The notes under the pieces are model-generated. The model saw only the letters and a list, made by a program, of their open reading frames with translations, was not told where the DNA came from and made no database searches. Source: Streptosporangium nondiastaticum (lineage in GTDB: Bacteria; Actinomycetota; Actinomycetes; Streptomycetales; Streptomycetaceae). From it: a stretch of DNA of 64,000 nt. The position numbers were made by a program, and so were the translations under genes. Positions 24,701-34,280 of this stretch are shown one piece after another (position 1 is the stretch's first letter; each line of letters opens with the position of its first letter). The stretch spans positions 62,001 through 126,000 of the forward strand of contig NZ_PXWG01000004.1 of NCBI RefSeq assembly GCF_003011965.1, given 5' to 3'.

Positions 24701-27700
24701 GGGGTCGGGGGCCTGCTCCTCCACGCCCCCGGCACCGACGAGTCCGCCTGGGAGCGCGTCGATCTCGTCGGTCCCGCTGCCGCTGTCCAGCATGCGCATC
24801 GTGGCGAGCTCGCCGGACAGCCGGGCGTTGGGGACGCCCACGAGCCGCAGGGTTCCGGGGCGCCGGGCGGACAGCTGCTCGCGCAGTTCCCGCAGCCCGT
24901 CGACGTCCTGTCCCCAGTGCAGGCGTTGCGCCTCGCCCAGCGGGAGGGGTGCCACGGGCTGTTTGCGGAGGACGGCGTCGTAGCGGTGCCGGGTCAGCTC
25001 GTTGTGGTGCCGGCCCCGTTTGATCCGCAGATCGACGCGCAATCCGGCGCCGTCGGCACCGGCGAGGGCGCGCGGCAGTGCCGTGAAGAAATCCGGGTCG
25101 ATCAGGAGTTCCTTGTCCCGGGCCATGTTCTGCTCGACTGCGCGGCGGATGCGGGCCGCGTCCTTCGAGGGGGCGGGGGAGTGGGCCTGTACGGCGGTGT
25201 GGAAGCACCGCTGGAGGCGGAGGTTGCGGATGTCGCCGACGAACACGGCCCCGCCGGGAACCACCAGTTCCGCCGCCTTGCGCAGGACCTCGATCAGGTA
25301 GCGGGCGCCGGGGAAGTACTGCACCACCGAATTGATGACCACGGTGTCGAAGAAGCCGGCCGGCAGGCCGTCGAAGTCGTGTGCGGGCTGGTGCCGCAGT
25401 GTCACCCGGCCGGCCAGGTCGGGGGAACGGTCGGTCTGCGCCCGTAACGCCTCGACGGCCGAGGCGGAGAAGTCGGTCGCCCAGTACTCCTCGCACCGCG
25501 GGGCCACCGGCCCCAGGAGCAGGCCGGTGCCGGCGCCGATCTCCAGCACGCGGCGGGGCCGTAACGACAGGACGCGCTCGACCGTGGCCGCACGCCATTC
25601 CTCCATCTCGGCCAGGGGGATGGGCTGTCCGTCGTAACTGCTGTTCCATCCCGTGAAGTTCGAACCGGGCGGGTGCGCGGCGGCGTCTTCGTAGAGCGAG
25701 TCGTAGATCGACTGCCACTCGCCGACCTGCTGCGCCTCTTCCTGTTCCCCGGTTTCCTCGGTGTGCGTCCGCGTCTGCGCCGGCTCGCCGCCCGCCGGTC
25801 CGTCCGCCGTCACCGGCACCGCGTAGGCGACGAGGCGCTGGTCTCCCGGCCGGTGCTCATGGGCGACGACGGCGGCCTGGGCGACGCCCGGGTGCCGGGA
25901 CAGCACGGCCTCGATCTCGCCCGGCTCGATCCGGAAGCCTCGGATCTTCACCTGGTCATCGGCCCGGCCCATGAAGTCGAGGACCCCGTCGGAACGCCTC
26001 CGCACCAGATCGCCCGTGCGGTACATGCGGGCGCCCGCCGGGCCGTGGGGATCGGCGACGAACCGCTCGGAGGTCATGCCCGGCCGGCCGGAGTAGCCGC
26101 GCGCCAGGCCGGCCCCCGCGATGTAGAGCTCGCCCGTCACGCCGACCGGAAGCGGTCGCAGGGCGCCGTCGAGGACGTACAGCCGCATGCCGTCCATGGC
26201 GCGGCCGATGGGCACGCTGCTGGACGCGGGGTCCGGTGCCCGCGTCGCATGGTGTGCGGCGAAGGTGGTGGTCTCGGTGGGGCCGTAGCCGTTGACGACC
26301 GTGGTCCGCGGGCAGTGGTCCAGCACCCGCCGGACCGCTGCGGCCGGGACGACATCGCCTCCGGTCCACACCGCCCGGACGCCGGTGAAGCTGCCGGGGG
26401 ACTCGTCGGCCATCATCTGGAAGAGGCCCGCGGTCAGCCACAGGGCCGTGACGCTTCCGCCGGCGAGGAGGCGCGCGAGAACGCGGGTGTCCAGCTCACC
26501 GGGCGGTGCCACGACGACCTGGCCGCCGTTGAGCAGAGGAACCCACAGTTCGTACGTCGAAGCGTCGAAGGCGTGCGGGGAGTGCAGCAGCACCCGCTCG
26601 TGGTCGCCGCCGCGCCAGCAGCGGTCGGCGGCCAGGCTCAGCACGTCCTGGTGGGTGACGGCCACGCCCTTCGCCGCGCCGAGCGACCCGGAGGTGTGCA
26701 TGATGTACGCCAACTGCTCCGGGTGGCCGTCCACGGCGGGATCGCTGTCGTCCTCGCGGGCGAGGAGCTGATCCGCGTCGACGACGATGACCCGTGCGCT
26801 GTGCGGGAATGCGCGGCCCTCTGCTGTCTGTGCGGCCTGCGTGGCCCGGTCGGTGAGCAGCACGCCGGCTTCGGTCCCGGCCATGACGGCCTGTTGTCGC
26901 GCGGCCGGGTGGCTGTGGTGCAGCGGCACGTAGACGCCACCCGCCTTCAGCACCGCCAGGATGGAGACCACCAGGTCGGCCGATCGCCGGAGCAGGAAGG
27001 CCACCCGGGATTCGCGGCCCACGCCCATGCCGATCAGCCGGTGTGCGAGGCGGTTGGCCCGGGCGTCGAGTTGCCGGTAGGTCAGTTCCTCGCCGCCCGA
27101 CCGGACGGCCGGTGCATGGGGGGTGCGGGCGGCTTGCTCGGCGAACCGCTGCTGAATGCTGCTCCCGGCGCCGGGCATCGTGTGCGCGGTGCTGGTGCTG
27201 GTGCCGGTGCCGGTGTCGTTCCATGCCGCGAGCAGGTGGTGCTCCTGCGGCGAGAGCAGCTCCATCGCGCCGACCGGCTGTTCGGCGTCGGCGTCCAGGA
27301 TCCGCAGGAAGCGCTGGTGGTGGGCCGCGAGCTCATCGTCCTCGTACAGCGCGGGGTTGGCGTCGAAGTCGATGCGCGGGCCTTGTGTCTTCGCCCGCTG
27401 GTAGACGGTGATCGACAGGTCTTCGACCTGGCCGGCCGAAAGGGTGTGGGACGTCGCGCGGGAGTCGCCGAAGCGAAGGTCGTAATCGAAGGGCATGATG
27501 TTGACGACCGGGCCGAACAGCCTCCGGTCGTCGCGGAACAGGTCCAGATCGCGGCGCAGGTCCTCGTACCGGTAACGCTGGTGCCGGAGTACGGAGAAGA
27601 CTTCCTGCGACGCCTGCCGCACGAGGTCGGAGAAGACCGTGTCCGGCCGCACGGCCAGCCGCAGCGGCAGCACGTTCGACACCATGCCCGGTATCTCCTG

Positions 27701-28552
27701 GGAGAGCGCCGTGTCGCGGCCGGTGACGCCGAGGCCGACCGTGATGTCGCGTGCGCCCGTCATGCGGTGCAGATAGGCGGCCGTGGCGGCGACGATGACC
27801 GAGGGCCAGGTCGTCCGGGCACCGCGGGCCACGGCCCGCAGCCGCTCCATGCCCGGCAGGGGGAGCTGCGCCGTCGCCCGCCGCACGCTGTGGGAGGCCG
27901 GGGAGAACCTGCCGGCGAGGGTCACCGGTTCCGGCAGGTCGGCGAACCGCTCGGTCCAGTGCTCACGGTCCTGAGCGCATTGTTCGGACGAACGGTAGGC
28001 GCGTTCTTCCTCCAGGAGGAGACGCAGGGGCCCGAAGGCCTCCCCGCCGGCCGGCAGGCCGCGCGACAGCGACGTGTAGATGTCGCAGAGCCGCCGGATG
28101 ACGAGCGCCGCTCCGAAGCCGTCCATGACGAGATGGTGAACGCGCTGGTACCAGAAGAACCTGTCCGGTGCCGCGTGGAACAGGGCACAGGTGAAGAGCG
28201 GGACGGAGGCCAGGTCGAGCGGTCGCGCCAGGTCGGCCTCCATCCACGCCAGGGCCGCCCGGCGTGGATCCGGCTCCGCGCTGACATCGATGAGCGGAAC
28301 AGTCAGGGCGGCGGGCGGGGTGACGATTTGCCGGGGCCCGGCGCTGTCGGTGACGAAGCGGACCCGGAGCGCCTCCGCTTCCGCGATGGCGCGCCGGGCC
28401 GATTCCTCCAGTAGCGCGGTGTTCACCGGGCCGTGTATTTCCAGGTATTCCCCGAGAATGTAGGCCGGGTTATCCGGGGCCAGCTGCTGGGCGTACCAGA
28501 TGCCGGTCTGAGCAGCCGACAAAGGAAGACGGGCATCCCGAGAATCGAACAT
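12773..28552 (-). CDS. NRPS, modules 1-4: C-A(nMT)-T-C-A-T-C-A-T-C-A-T-E
   Basis: 5259-residue synthetase, first enzyme of the line. C1 (about 5-440, HHLVMDG near 138) resembles starter condensation domains that join an acyl or aryl unit to the first amino acid. A1 (from about 457, TSGSLG near 617) is split by an embedded N-methyltransferase, SAM motif LEIGAGTG near 1003; T1 Ser 1444. C2 HHIAGDG near 1636, A2 near 2152, T2 LGGDSI Ser 2551. C3 HHLLIDG near 2761, A3 near 3252, T3 Ser 3649. C4 HHIAADG near 3833, A4 near 4324, T4 Ser 4712, E4 HHLVVDG near 4907. Codes: A1 DAYWWGGTFK (valine group), A2 DVWHFSLVDK (serine, the same as I recall for EntF), A3 DVQYAAHVVK (proline type), A4 DVFSVALVYK (no confident call). 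I chose ATG 28552 ([15 protein letters not shown]) because the family begins here and GGGGAG precedes it; ATG 28591 is an alternative. The frame stays open to 28882, but that part looks non-coding. Confidence 0.94.
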   Translation of the reverse strand: MFDSRDARLPLSAAQTGIWYAQQLAPDNPAYILGEYLEIHGPVNTALLEESARRAIAEAEALRVRFVTDSAGPRQIVTPPAALTVPLIDVSAEPDPRRAALAWMEADLARPLDLASVPLFTCALFHAAPDRFFWYQRVHHLVMDGFGAALVIRRLCDIYTSLSRGLPAGGEAFGPLRLLLEEERAYRSSEQCAQDREHWTERFADLPEPVTLAGRFSPASHSVRRATAQLPLPGMERLRAVARGARTTWPSVIVAATAAYLHRMTGARDITVGLGVTGRDTALSQEIPGMVSNVLPLRLAVRPDTVFSDLVRQASQEVFSVLRHQRYRYEDLRRDLDLFRDDRRLFGPVVNIMPFDYDLRFGDSRATSHTLSAGQVEDLSITVYQRAKTQGPRIDFDANPALYEDDELAAHHQRFLRILDADAEQPVGAMELLSPQEHHLLAAWNDTGTGTSTSTAHTMPGAGSSIQQRFAEQAARTPHAPAVRSGGEELTYRQLDARANRLAHRLIGMGVGRESRVAFLLRRSADLVVSILAVLKAGGVYVPLHHSHPAARQQAVMAGTEAGVLLTDRATQAAQTAEGRAFPHSARVIVVDADQLLAREDDSDPAVDGHPEQLAYIMHTSGSLGAAKGVAVTHQDVLSLAADRCWRGGDHERVLLHSPHAFDASTYELWVPLLNGGQVVVAPPGELDTRVLARLLAGGSVTALWLTAGLFQMMADESPGSFTGVRAVWTGGDVVPAAAVRRVLDHCPRTTVVNGYGPTETTTFAAHHATRAPDPASSSVPIGRAMDGMRLYVLDGALRPLPVGVTGELYIAGAGLARGYSGRPGMTSERFVADPHGPAGARMYRTGDLVRRRSDGVLDFMGRADDQVKIRGFRIEPGEIEAVLSRHPGVAQAAVVAHEHRPGDQRLVAYAVPVTADGPAGGEPAQTRTHTEETGEQEEAQQVGEWQSIYDSLYEDAAAHPPGSNFTGWNSSYDGQPIPLAEMEEWRAATVERVLSLRPRRVLEIGAGTGLLLGPVAPRCEEYWATDFSASAVEALRAQTDRSPDLAGRVTLRHQPAHDFDGLPAGFFDTVVINSVVQYFPGARYLIEVLRKAAELVVPGGAVFVGDIRNLRLQRCFHTAVQAHSPAPSKDAARIRRAVEQNMARDKELLIDPDFFTALPRALAGADGAGLRVDLRIKRGRHHNELTRHRYDAVLRKQPVAPLPLGEAQRLHWGQDVDGLRELREQLSARRPGTLRLVGVPNARLSGELATMRMLDSGSGTDEIDALPGGLVGAGGVEEQAPDPEAFHELGTELGYDVAVTWSGTGAEGSLDVVFAEAAHTASATPVDTYLPTATEHAELSACTNDPDAGRRTGALVTALRSYLRDRLPDYMQPAAVLVLDRLPLTVNGKLDRAALPAPDFGAASTGRAPRTAQEELLCGLFADVLGLSAVGIDDSFFDLGGHSLLATRLTSRVRSELGIELPVRLLFEAPTVAALAEQLTAARPARPALRPVARPEEIPLSFAQRRLWFLHRLEGPGATYNVPLAVRLTGALDHDALAAALADVVARHESLRTTFPEDSGRPRQLVLDAAAARPALEISRIAAADGPGESHGADEARPAEKVAEAVRYAFDLAAELPLRATLFVLGPRDHVLVLVLHHIAGDGWSLAPLARDLGTAYRARVTGTAPAWSPLPVQYADYTLWQRELLGDEGGPGAEGGERSEEGGEGDAVSLASQQLSYWRNALAGLPGRLELPVDRPRPAVTSHRGAHHSFTLSADLHRGLTDLAKQSRASVFMVAQAALAALLTRLGAGTDIPIGSPVAGRTDESLDDLIGFFVNTLVLRTDTSGNPGFRTLLERVRETDLAAYAHQDLPFERLVEDLRPARSPAHHPLFQVALAFHNTAEPALELPGLRAEAEGVRTGTTKFDLTVELTERRTGTGGESSTGTGEPGAAGGMEGLVEYSTDLFDAASVRTLVSRYTRLLEAVVADPEQPIGSIGILSREEREQLLVQWNDTARPVPESDLPTLFETQAARTPQALALVFEGTGLTYAELNARANRLAHFLIEQGAGPERVVAVALPRSAELVAALLAVLKSGAAYLPVDPVQPAERTAFMLDDARPVTVLTTTEGGPVLPPHMPRTTLDELDATGALDACPSTDPDRKGLLTPLHPAYVIYTSGSTGRPKGVAVPHTAIVNRLHWMQAEYRLDATDRVLQKTPFTFDVSVWEFFWPLTEGATLVVARPEGHKDPAHLAGLIRTEQVTTAHFVPSMLHAFLKTPAAKDCRTLRRVFCSGEALPPELIAQFQQTLGAPLHNLYGPTEAAVDVTAWACPQDFAGTAPGTVSIGAPISNTRVHVLDDALQLVPPGVVGELYLAGRALARGYVNRPGTTALRFVPDPFGPAGSRMYRTGDLARRRPDGMLEFLGRSDDQVKVRGFRIEPGEVETALVRHPGVARAAVTLREDGPSGRWLVAYVVPAAGSAVAATELREHAQGLLPDYMVPGAFVLLDELPLLPSGKLDRAGLPAPDVTRAAGGRPSRAPRTPQEKILSDLFAELLGVADVGADDGFFALGGDSIVSIQLVSRAREAGLAITPRDVFLHQTAAALAAAAAATAVEESGTSPGLPLIALTQDQRDRLAEAWGEASEPQEVLPLSPLQEGLLFHTAFDRQAPDVYTVQLVFELHGRVDAAALRTAVAALLHRHPNLRAGFWQQGADQPLQVIPREVELPWREVDLTDRRDGREQDQELARLVDEDRAERFDPARPPLLRFTLVRLAPERYCLVFLSHHLLIDGWSLPILVQELFTLYSRRGDGTGLPAVVPYRNYLAWLAGQDRGAAEEAWREALAGVAEPTLLAPAGAGGTVTPPEELGWELPEELTSALAKVARGHGLTLNTVVQGVWGALLGRALNRHDVIFGATVSGRTPEISGVEEMVGLFINTLPVRVRWDEAETWSGMLTRLQDEQSGLLEHQHLGLAGIQRMTGMRELFDTTTVFENYPLDTDAVQASLAGVQVTGLTAHDATHYPLTLIAFPGTCLRFTLGYRPDLFTPDAAEAIAARFNRLLEAVAADPGRPIGQTDTLTAEERHRLLVEWNDTARPVPAASLPELLQAQAARTPDKAALVFPAAVGTSPADTVPATRPGTVVSYAELNTRANRLARELVRRGVGPEQIVALLLPRSGELLVAMLAVLKAGAAYLPLDPEHPAERISFVLEDAGAALLLTTSAVEATAPEAGAAGAVPRMVLDHDDTRALVGSRSGTDLAGADRTCPLSPHHPAYVIYTSGSTGRPKGVAMPCGGLVNLLAWQRAALPSGENGGRTAQFTTISFDVSVQEILGALTSGRSLVVPTEDVRRDAGELVRWLERNEISELYAPNLVVDAVCTAAVEQGRRLPALRHVAQAGEALTLTDAVREFFREGTRRLHNHYGPTETHVVTAHHLAERSSEWPPAAPIGTPVANTRAYVLDGGLRLVPPGVVGELYVAGAGVARGYVNRPGLTAERFVADPFGPAGSRMYRTGDLVRRTSDGELAFVGRADDQVKVRGHRIEPSEVEAVLSRHPGLVRAAVVAHEHEPSGKRLIAYVVPATGSTVDTAELRDFARRALPDYMIPSVFVPLDELPLLPNGKLDRAALPTPEPGTTAATRAPRTPQEELLCGLFAQVLGLPEVGTEDNFFELGGHSLLATRLTSRIRSAFGVELSVRTLFDAPTVAGLAERLYGHAHARVPLRATARPEEVPLSFAQRRLWFLNQLEGPSPTYNLPLCVRLSGELDVAALEAALGDVLGRHESLRTVFPEAQGVPRQHVVDTVSALQRRPALEVVRAGGTDLAAVLNAAARHPFDLAAELPVRARLFTLGARDQVLALVVHHIAADGWSLAPLARDLGVAYAARCRGEAPSWPPLPVQYADYALWQHDVLGSEDDPDSVVSQQLAYWRSALDGLPGRLDLPTDRPRPAVAGYDGDSVAFRIGPDLHRALIALAQDHQVSLFMVLQAAVAALLTRSGAGTDIPLGSPVAGRTDEALDELVGFFVNTLVLRTDTSGNPSFRELLGRVRETDLAAYAHQDVPFERLVELINPDRSLAHHPLFQVMLAFQNTPEARPALPGLDCAPEPVEVGVAKLDLTVNVRETRADDGSPDGLDGSIDYRTDLFDRCTIEPMVTRLRLLLEAVAADPGRPLDQLDILTAGERHRLLVEWNDTAAEVPAATLSELFEAQAARTPHATAVVFQDLELSYAQLNARADQLAGYLVERGAEPEHLVGLAVPRSAEMMVAVLAVLKAGAAYLPVDPGYPADRIAFMLSDARPVMWLTTREVADGLPPTDTPLIVLDQAGTSEDIARRAPGGLSPAEGHRAAADHPAYVIYTSGSTGRPKGTAVSHRSAANLVRWAVTEFGSGQLSRVLASTSLNFDVSVFEMFGPLASGGTIEIVRDVLALTERPEDRGWTGTLISTVPSALSQLLSHDAKVTAGTVVLAGEALSARAVRDVRTALPGCRVANLYGPTEATVYATAWYAAEDDPDAAPLIGAPIANVRAHVLDGGLRLVPPGVVGELYLAGAGVARGYVNRPGLTAERFVADPFGPAGSRMYRTGDLVRRTPDGELAFVGRADDQVKVRGHRIELGEIEAALSRHPGLRRAVVVAHEHEPSGKRLIAYVVPAAGSTVDTAALRGFLRRALPDYMIPAVFVPLDGLPLLPNGKLNRAALPAPGLAAVPRTRGPRTPQEELLCTLFAQVLDVPEVGAEDNFFELGGDSIMSIQLVSKARAAGLAMSAKDVFQQQTPAGLAGVVTASDAQTQSSAHAADLGVGRIPATPIMHWLREQGLEHEEEHGLDRFSQAVLLNVPAGVTEEQLTGALQAVIDHHDVLRTRLERSPDGEWSLYSRPRGCVPAADLVRRIDVGGGDGRVPGGLIADEARRARGRLRPGDGVMLQAVRFDAGPAHPGRLLLVLHHLVVDGVSWRILLPDLASAAAAVAADRTAGLAPVQTSFRRWAELLVEHAREPKRVAEAAWWERVLDGPSVMPADQLPREGRATRSLVVTVPPARAAALLADVPAAFHANVNDVLLTALAVAVLGRHQRRGEPGAELLVDVEGHGREEFVPGVDVSRTVGWFTSLFPVRLDLRDIDLGQVPAGGAATGQALKTVKEQLRAVPDHGLGYGLARYLNPEARARLSDLATPQVGFNYLGRFSAADTGEWAVAEEADALFDPADAALPPAHHLEINALATDRAEGPELVASWTWNEQALSEKDVQELTELWAQALDAFIIHAGQPGAGGWTPSDLPLVSLDQAEIDALEAEWGTQE
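13231..13383 (-). repeat. near-identical epimerase segment, copy in module 4
   Basis: Partner of 8641-8793, in the E domain that closes the first NRPS. The two E domains sit in different genes, so the similarity is between paralogous modules and not an assembly repeat: flanking sequences differ. Confidence 0.75.
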
Positions 28553-28987
28553 ACTCTCCCCGTGGGGTCCGGTGACCTGTGCAGCCGACATCGGTGTGCG
28601 TGACGACCACGCATCACCAAAGGTGAAGAGGGGGGTGAGAAGCCTGCAGGGTGGCGGCGCTGATGGCCTGGTCATTACTTGCGGAATGATCATTTCAAGC
28701 CCAGGCCGATCTGCCGATTGTTGAGGGCGGGACGGGAAGGTGTCAACGGGTCGGCATCGGCCAACACCCGGGACCTGAAACGATCGGCGCCGCGCGGTGG
28801 GAGCGCCCCGCGCACTTCCTGGACGGCGGCGGGAGCGCTCGGCGGGGTGGACGACGTCCCCCATGTGGCGGAATGAGCGCAACCGTATCCGCCGGAAGCG
28901 GTTGCCTTTCAGCGAGGTGCTGTTTCTGCCCCTGAGGGCGGAGCGTGGCGGCGCCCGTCATTCCGCCGGTCCCGTTTTCAGGAGGTC
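28553..28987. promoter_or_regulatory. intergenic region between the NRPS operon and a divergent small secreted protein gene
   Basis: 435 bases that must hold the NRPS operon promoter and that of the divergent small gene. A perfect 10-base palindrome AATGATCATT lies at 28685-28694 in a locally AT-richer patch (about 28673-28725). On the minus strand TTGAAA overlaps the palindrome and could be a -35 element, but I see no convincing -10. I found no iron-box or other named operator. The right part (28900-28980) is ordinary GC-rich leader ending in AGGAGG at 28980-28985. Confidence 0.4.
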
Positions 28988-29209
28988 ATGGTGTCTCTGC
29001 GAAGGATTTCCGTCCTGGGCGCTGTCAGTGGAGCGCTCGTCCTGTCGGCTGTGACGACAGCTCATGCTGTCGGTGAGGGGGACGCGGCCCGCGCTTTCGA
29101 GAGCGTTCCCGGGCCCGACAGCGGCAACGTCGGGCGAAAGGTGTCCGTACCGGCTCAGGTGGTCGGGATGGACATCAATCCCCTCAGCCTGCTGATTCCC
29201 GGCGTGTGA
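28988..29209 (+). CDS. small secreted protein of unknown function
   Basis: A 73-residue protein with a clear Sec signal peptide: basic start VSLRR, a hydrophobic core (about residues 8-22) and a likely cleavage after AHA near residue 27. The mature part is only about 46 residues, has no Cys, and ends in a hydrophobic stretch PLSLLIPGV. The ribosome site is a perfect AGGAGG (28980-28985), only two bases from ATG 28988; GTG 28991, one codon later, is better spaced and may be the true start. It is transcribed away from the NRPS operon. Size and export resemble the many short cell-surface proteins of Streptomyces, but chaplin and rodlin motifs are not visible, and I cannot assign a function. Confidence 0.7.
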   Translation: MVSLRRISVLGAVSGALVLSAVTTAHAVGEGDAARAFESVPGPDSGNVGRKVSVPAQVVGMDINPLSLLIPGV

Positions 29210-29273
29210 AACATCGGTACCTGACAGAGCGGAATCCGAGGGAGCGGCCCCGTCGGCCGGCCACTCACTCGGC

Positions 29274-30110
29274 TCACTCGGCCGTTTCCCGGTCGTCGCG
29301 GTAGATCACCAGCGTCCGGTCCGGCTGTTCGGCGAGATGGAACGCGGTGTAGGCGAAGTCGACCACCCCGCGCCCCGGGATCCGCAGCCGTTTCCGTCCA
29401 CCGCGCCGGGCCTGTACGTCGTACTGCGGCCACCAGGAGCGCACTTCCGGGCTGCCCGCCTTCAGTTCGTCGATCAGCCGGGTGTACCGGAGGTCGCCCG
29501 GGTGACGGCCCGCCAGCGTGCGCAGCCGGGCGAGCAGGCCGCGTGCGTCGGGCTCCCAGTCGACGAGGACGTCCCGGGCCGCGGGCTCGAGGAACACCCA
29601 GCGGGCGAAGTTCGCCGGACGGCCCGCCACCGCGGTGAGCTTCGGAAAGAGCTCGGCAGCCGCCCGGTTGCAGCTGAGCACGTCGTAGTCGCCGCCGATG
29701 ATGTAGGCCGGGTGAGGCTGGAGCAGGAGCGGGACGGCCGCCACCTCGGCGGCGAGCGGCTCGGGTTCGCCGGCCTCCGCCTCGGACGCCGGGGCGTGAC
29801 CGGCGAGCCGGAAGAGATGTCCGCGCTCGTGCGGGTCGAGCCGCAGCGCCGAGGCGAGGGCGTCGAGCACCTGGTCCGAGGCGCGGATGTCCCGGCCCTG
29901 TTCGAGGTACGTGTACCAGGTCGCGCTGATCCCGGCGAGCAGCGCGAGTTCCTCCCGGCGCAGGCCCGGCGTCCGGCGGCGGCGCCCGGCGTGCGGCAGC
30001 CCGACCTGGTCGGGGGTGATCCGCTCTCTGCGGCTGCGGAGGAACGCCCCCAGCTCACGGCGTCGGTTCCGTTGATCCAACCGATCTGATCGATCCGGCT
30101 GCTGCTGCAC
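29274..30110 (-). CDS. XRE-family regulator with MmyB-like ligand-binding domain
   Basis: About 278 residues. The N-terminal helix-turn-helix (residues about 20-85) has the family motif RTPGLRREELALLAGIS followed by WYTYLEQGRD. The C-terminal two-thirds (about 110-270) matches the MmyB-like domain, with NRAAAELFP and ARWVFLEPAARD segments; this domain is thought to bind a small ligand, possibly a fatty acid. The first in-frame GTG (30122) overlaps the AGGAG site, so I prefer GTG 30110. It is divergent from a short-chain dehydrogenase gene 133 bases away, a common Streptomyces pair in which the regulator controls the neighbouring oxidoreductase; that control is inferred from arrangement. Confidence 0.88.
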   Translation of the reverse strand: MQQQPDRSDRLDQRNRRRELGAFLRSRRERITPDQVGLPHAGRRRRTPGLRREELALLAGISATWYTYLEQGRDIRASDQVLDALASALRLDPHERGHLFRLAGHAPASEAEAGEPEPLAAEVAAVPLLLQPHPAYIIGGDYDVLSCNRAAAELFPKLTAVAGRPANFARWVFLEPAARDVLVDWEPDARGLLARLRTLAGRHPGDLRYTRLIDELKAGSPEVRSWWPQYDVQARRGGRKRLRIPGRGVVDFAYTAFHLAEQPDRTLVIYRDDRETAE

Positions 30111-30130
30111 GGTGGATGGCACTCCTGATT

Positions 30131-30150
30131 CCAGAATGAACTCGCTCTGG
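30131..30150. promoter_or_regulatory. candidate operator between the XRE regulator and the dehydrogenase
   Basis: Inverted repeat CCAGA (30131-30135) and TCTGG (30146-30150) with a 10-base spacer, placed between the two divergent genes. Position and symmetry suit a repressor site, but the arms are short. Confidence 0.3.
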
Positions 30151-30242
30151 ATACCAGGTTAGGGCCGCCGCAGACTGGCATCCGCCGCCGGTCCGCCGGC
30201 GTGCGAACGGAACCAGCACCCGGTTAGGAAGAGGAATTCACG

Positions 30243-30980
30243 ATGCCTGGACTCGACGGCAAGGTCGTGGCGATCACAGGGGCCGGCAGCGGCATCGGCG
30301 AGGCGACCGCACTGCTGCTGGCCGAGCGGGGCGCGCGGCTCGTCCTGGGAGCGCGGCGGTCCGAGCGCCTCGCGGACCTGGCGGGACGGATCGGGAAGGC
30401 GGGCGGCGCGGCCGTGCACATCCGTACGGACGTGACCCGGCGCGACGACCTGCACGCCCTGGTCGCCCTGGCCCGCGAGCGGTTCGGCCGGCTCGACGTG
30501 CTGGTCAGCAACGCCGGGGCCGGTACGATCTCGCCCCTCGACGACCTGCGCGTCGACGAATGGGATCAGATGGTCGACGTCAACATCAAGGGCGTGCTCC
30601 ACGGAATCGGCGCCGCGCTGCCGGTCTTCCGGGCCCAGGGCACCGGCCACTTCATCACCACGGCCTCCACGGCCGCGTTCCGCATCGTGCCGGCCATGGC
30701 GGTCTACGCCGGTACCAAGTTCGCGGTCCGCGCCATCTGCGAGGGGCTGCGCCAAGAGGCCGGTGACTCCCTGCGGGTGACCACCGTCTCGCCCGGTGCG
30801 GTCGCCACGGGTTTCGCCGACGCCTCGACGAATCCCGAAGTCAGGGCGCGGACAGCGGAGATGCGGGACCGCATCGCGATTCCGCCTGAGGCGATCGCGC
30901 GGGCCGTGGCGTTCGCCATCGAGCAGCCCGCGACCGTCGATGTGAACGAGATCGTCGTCCGGCCCACGGCACAGAACTGA
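30243..30980 (+). CDS. short-chain dehydrogenase/reductase (classical SDR)
   Basis: 245-residue NAD(P)-dependent oxidoreductase. It has the Rossmann motif TGAGSGIG (about residues 12-19), the NAG motif (SNAGAG, about 89-94), a catalytic Ser in TTASTAA (about 140) and the YxxxK pair in YAGTKFAV (about 156-160). Length is standard for classical SDRs. The start ATG 30243 has GGAAGAGG upstream. It probably reduces or oxidises a small carbonyl or alcohol substrate; none can be named. The divergent XRE/MmyB regulator is its likely controller. A hairpin at 31034-31048 lies downstream before the convergent acetyltransferase gene. Confidence 0.9.
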   Translation: MPGLDGKVVAITGAGSGIGEATALLLAERGARLVLGARRSERLADLAGRIGKAGGAAVHIRTDVTRRDDLHALVALARERFGRLDVLVSNAGAGTISPLDDLRVDEWDQMVDVNIKGVLHGIGAALPVFRAQGTGHFITTASTAAFRIVPAMAVYAGTKFAVRAICEGLRQEAGDSLRVTTVSPGAVATGFADASTNPEVRARTAEMRDRIAIPPEAIARAVAFAIEQPATVDVNEIVVRPTAQN

Positions 30981-31033
30981 GCCCGCTCACGAAACGATCC
31001 CCGGGCTTCGACCGGCTGGAAGGCACGGTGGGA

Positions 31034-31048
31034 TGCCCCCGAGGGGCA
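31034..31048. terminator. short hairpin between convergent genes
   Basis: TGCCCC (31034-31039), loop of three bases, GGGGCA (31043-31048). It sits in the 72-base gap between the stop codons of the dehydrogenase and the acetyltransferase, so it could end transcription from both sides. There is no T-run, as is usual in Streptomyces. Confidence 0.45.
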
Positions 31049-31052
31049 CGCC

Positions 31053-31751
31053 TCATCGCGTCCGCGGCGGGGCCGCTGCCTCCAGGTCGTCGACGCTGCC
31101 GGACATGATGGTGCGGACGTGCTCGGTGATGTGCTCGGCCGGCCAGTCCCACCAGGCGAGGTCGAGGAGGCGCGCGACGTCGGCGTCTGCGTAGCGGCGC
31201 CGGATCAGCCGGGCCGGGTTGCCCCCGACGATCCCGTAGTCCGGGACGTCGTCCACGACGACGGCGCCCGAGGCGATGATGGCGCCGTGGCCGATGCGGA
31301 CACCGGGCATGACCATGGCCCCGTGCCCGAACCACACGTCGTTGCCGACCACCGTGTCGCCGCGGGCGGGCAGGCCGGTGATGAGGTCCATGTGCTCCGC
31401 CCACGAGCCGCCCATGATGGGGAAGGGGAAGGTCGACGGGCCGTCCATGCGGTGGTTGGCGCCGTTCATGATGAACCGCACGCCCGTGCCCAGGGCGCAG
31501 AACTTGCCGATGACCAGCTTCTCCGGCCCGTAGTGGTAGAGCACGTTCCGGGTCTCGAACGCGGTCGGGTCGTCCGGGTCGTCGTAGTAGGAGTACTCGC
31601 CGACCTCGATCAGCGGAGAGGTGACCAGCGGCTTGAGCAGCACCACGCGCGGCTGCCCCGGCATCGGGTGGATCACGGTGGGATCGGCGGGAACAGCCGG
31701 CATGACGGGCACCAGTCCTTCGTAATCTGCGGGATCGCGTTCCATGATCAT
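31053..31751 (-). CDS. Vat/CatB-type xenobiotic O-acetyltransferase (hexapeptide repeat)
   Basis: About 232 residues with the left-handed beta-helix features of the xenobiotic acetyltransferase family (streptogramin A Vat enzymes, chloramphenicol CatB). NHRMDGPSTFPF carries the conserved catalytic His near residue 99, and GNDVWFGHGAMVMPGVRIG plus GAIIASGAVVVDDV form hexapeptide turns, followed by the family end VGGNPARLIRRRY. The enzyme would transfer acetyl from acetyl-CoA to a hydroxyl group, possibly of an antibiotic. The start is ATG 31751 or ATG 31745; neither has a strong ribosome site. It lies 1 kb from a rifampicin monooxygenase gene, so two putative antibiotic-modifying enzymes are close together. 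Substrate not proven. Confidence 0.85.
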   Translation of the reverse strand: MIMERDPADYEGLVPVMPAVPADPTVIHPMPGQPRVVLLKPLVTSPLIEVGEYSYYDDPDDPTAFETRNVLYHYGPEKLVIGKFCALGTGVRFIMNGANHRMDGPSTFPFPIMGGSWAEHMDLITGLPARGDTVVGNDVWFGHGAMVMPGVRIGHGAIIASGAVVVDDVPDYGIVGGNPARLIRRRYADADVARLLDLAWWDWPAEHITEHVRTIMSGSVDDLEAAAPPRTR

Positions 31752-31909
31752 AATTCGGCCGGGGCGGCGGCCCCTGCGCGGTGGCCGATTGGCGCTGATG
31801 CGCGCGGCGGTGCGGGCTTCTAGCGTTCGGGTGTCTCCCTTCGGCGGCGGCCCGGCGCGGGTCGCCATGCGCGCTCCACTGCGGCGCGCCGGACATGAAC
31901 AGGAGAGTC

Positions 31910-32359
31910 ATGTCAGGACACTTCATCCTCAGCAACATCTCCCAGGCCGATCTGGACAACGCCCGTTCCCACGGCGGCACCTGGAGCCCCCTGCAGCACG
32001 GGAACATCGGCTGGAACGCGAACTCCCGCGCAGTGCTGAGCCGGGCGCTCAACAACCAGGACATCCCGAACCGCGACGGGCTGCCGCCGCACCGCTATCT
32101 CATCTTCCAGCAGGCCGGGAACCCCAACATCGAGGTGACGAAGAAGTTCCTCCAGGAGACGCGGGACTCCTGGGCGGACCCGAACCGGCTGCGCCGTCCG
32201 ACCGGCAGGGGCCTCGGCCTGCGGGCGCTCAACGCGACGGCCGCGGGCTTGTGGGCACAGAACAAGCTGCACGACTGCCTGGTGGCCCAGTTCTGGCGGC
32301 CCGAGAGCGCGACGGTGACGATCGAGATCTACCACCTCGGCGGCAGGGAAATGACCTGA
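31910..32359 (+). CDS. hypothetical protein, 149 residues
   Basis: Starts at ATG 31910 after a good AGGAGAG site (31901-31907). The protein is soluble, mixed in composition and unusually rich in Asn, with no signal peptide or membrane segment. Notable segments are FILSNISQADLDNARSHGG at the start, GNIGWNANSRAVLSRAL, and RYLIFQQAGNPNIEVTKKF in the middle. Codon usage is typical of the genome, so it looks like a real gene. It is divergent from the acetyltransferase gene, and a broken gene follows on the other strand. I do not recognise the family. Confidence 0.65.
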   Translation: MSGHFILSNISQADLDNARSHGGTWSPLQHGNIGWNANSRAVLSRALNNQDIPNRDGLPPHRYLIFQQAGNPNIEVTKKFLQETRDSWADPNRLRRPTGRGLGLRALNATAAGLWAQNKLHDCLVAQFWRPESATVTIEIYHLGGREMT

Positions 32360-32378
32360 CCCGCGGCGGCCCCGTCCG

Positions 32379-32612
32379 TCACGCCGCGTCGTAGGCCGCC
32401 CAGCCGTCCAGGGTGAAGCCGCCGCCCTCCTTGCGGACTTCCAGGGCACCCGCCCCGCCGCAGGAGGGATGGAGGACCTGCAACGGGCTGTGGATCAGGT
32501 CGCCGACGAAGACGGCACGGTCGGTTCCGGACACGAGCCGCAGCACGGACGAGCCGGGCCGCTCGCGATCGTTGCCCACGCCGGTGTCGACGAGGACGGC
32601 ACGCCCACTACG
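32379..32612 (-). pseudogene. remnant of a metallo-beta-lactamase-fold hydrolase
   Basis: Read right to left, this stretch still encodes pieces of an MBL-fold hydrolase in order: the early strand RAVLVDTGVGNDRERP, then PGSSVLRLVSG, then AVFVGDLIHSPLQVLHPSC, and an end piece GFTLDGWAAYDAA with a TGA stop at 32379. Between GNDRERP and PGSSV an intact family member carries about 90 residues including the metal-binding HxHxDH motif; here they are joined directly. A second loss follows LHPSC. No start codon with a ribosome site is present and a stop lies just upstream. The frame is kept across both joins, so the deletions were in frame or multiples of three. A non-functional relic is the simplest reading. 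Confidence 0.7.
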
Positions 32613-32718
32613 CGCTCGCGCACACGTTCAGCAGGGAGTCCGGGACGACGCCGGGGCGGTACCGGACGGCCCGGAACGACGAAGGCAAGGAGGAACGAAC
32701 ACTCCTTGCCACTCTTAA

Positions 32719-34239
<1,521 letters not shown>

Positions 34240-34280
34240 GCACGCGGGGCGGGGCCTCCGGACCTGAGACGGCCCCTGCC

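Noticed and set aside
16469..25447. Very long open frames on the plus strand opposite the NRPS genes
   Set aside because: They have Arg/Gly/Pro-heavy composition without domains and mirror the GC-rich codon pattern of the NRPS on the other strand; the minus-strand frames hold intact catalytic motifs throughout.
28685..28694. AATGATCATT as an iron-regulator (IdeR/DmdR) box
   Set aside because: It lacks the TTAGGTTAGSCTAACCTAA-type pattern and is too short; kept only as a possible operator.
28553..28882. A longer N-terminus for the first NRPS
   Set aside because: The frame is open to 28882, but the added residues are Arg/Pro/Ser-rich without similarity to a domain, and no start there has a ribosome site; the family starts at [11 protein letters not shown].
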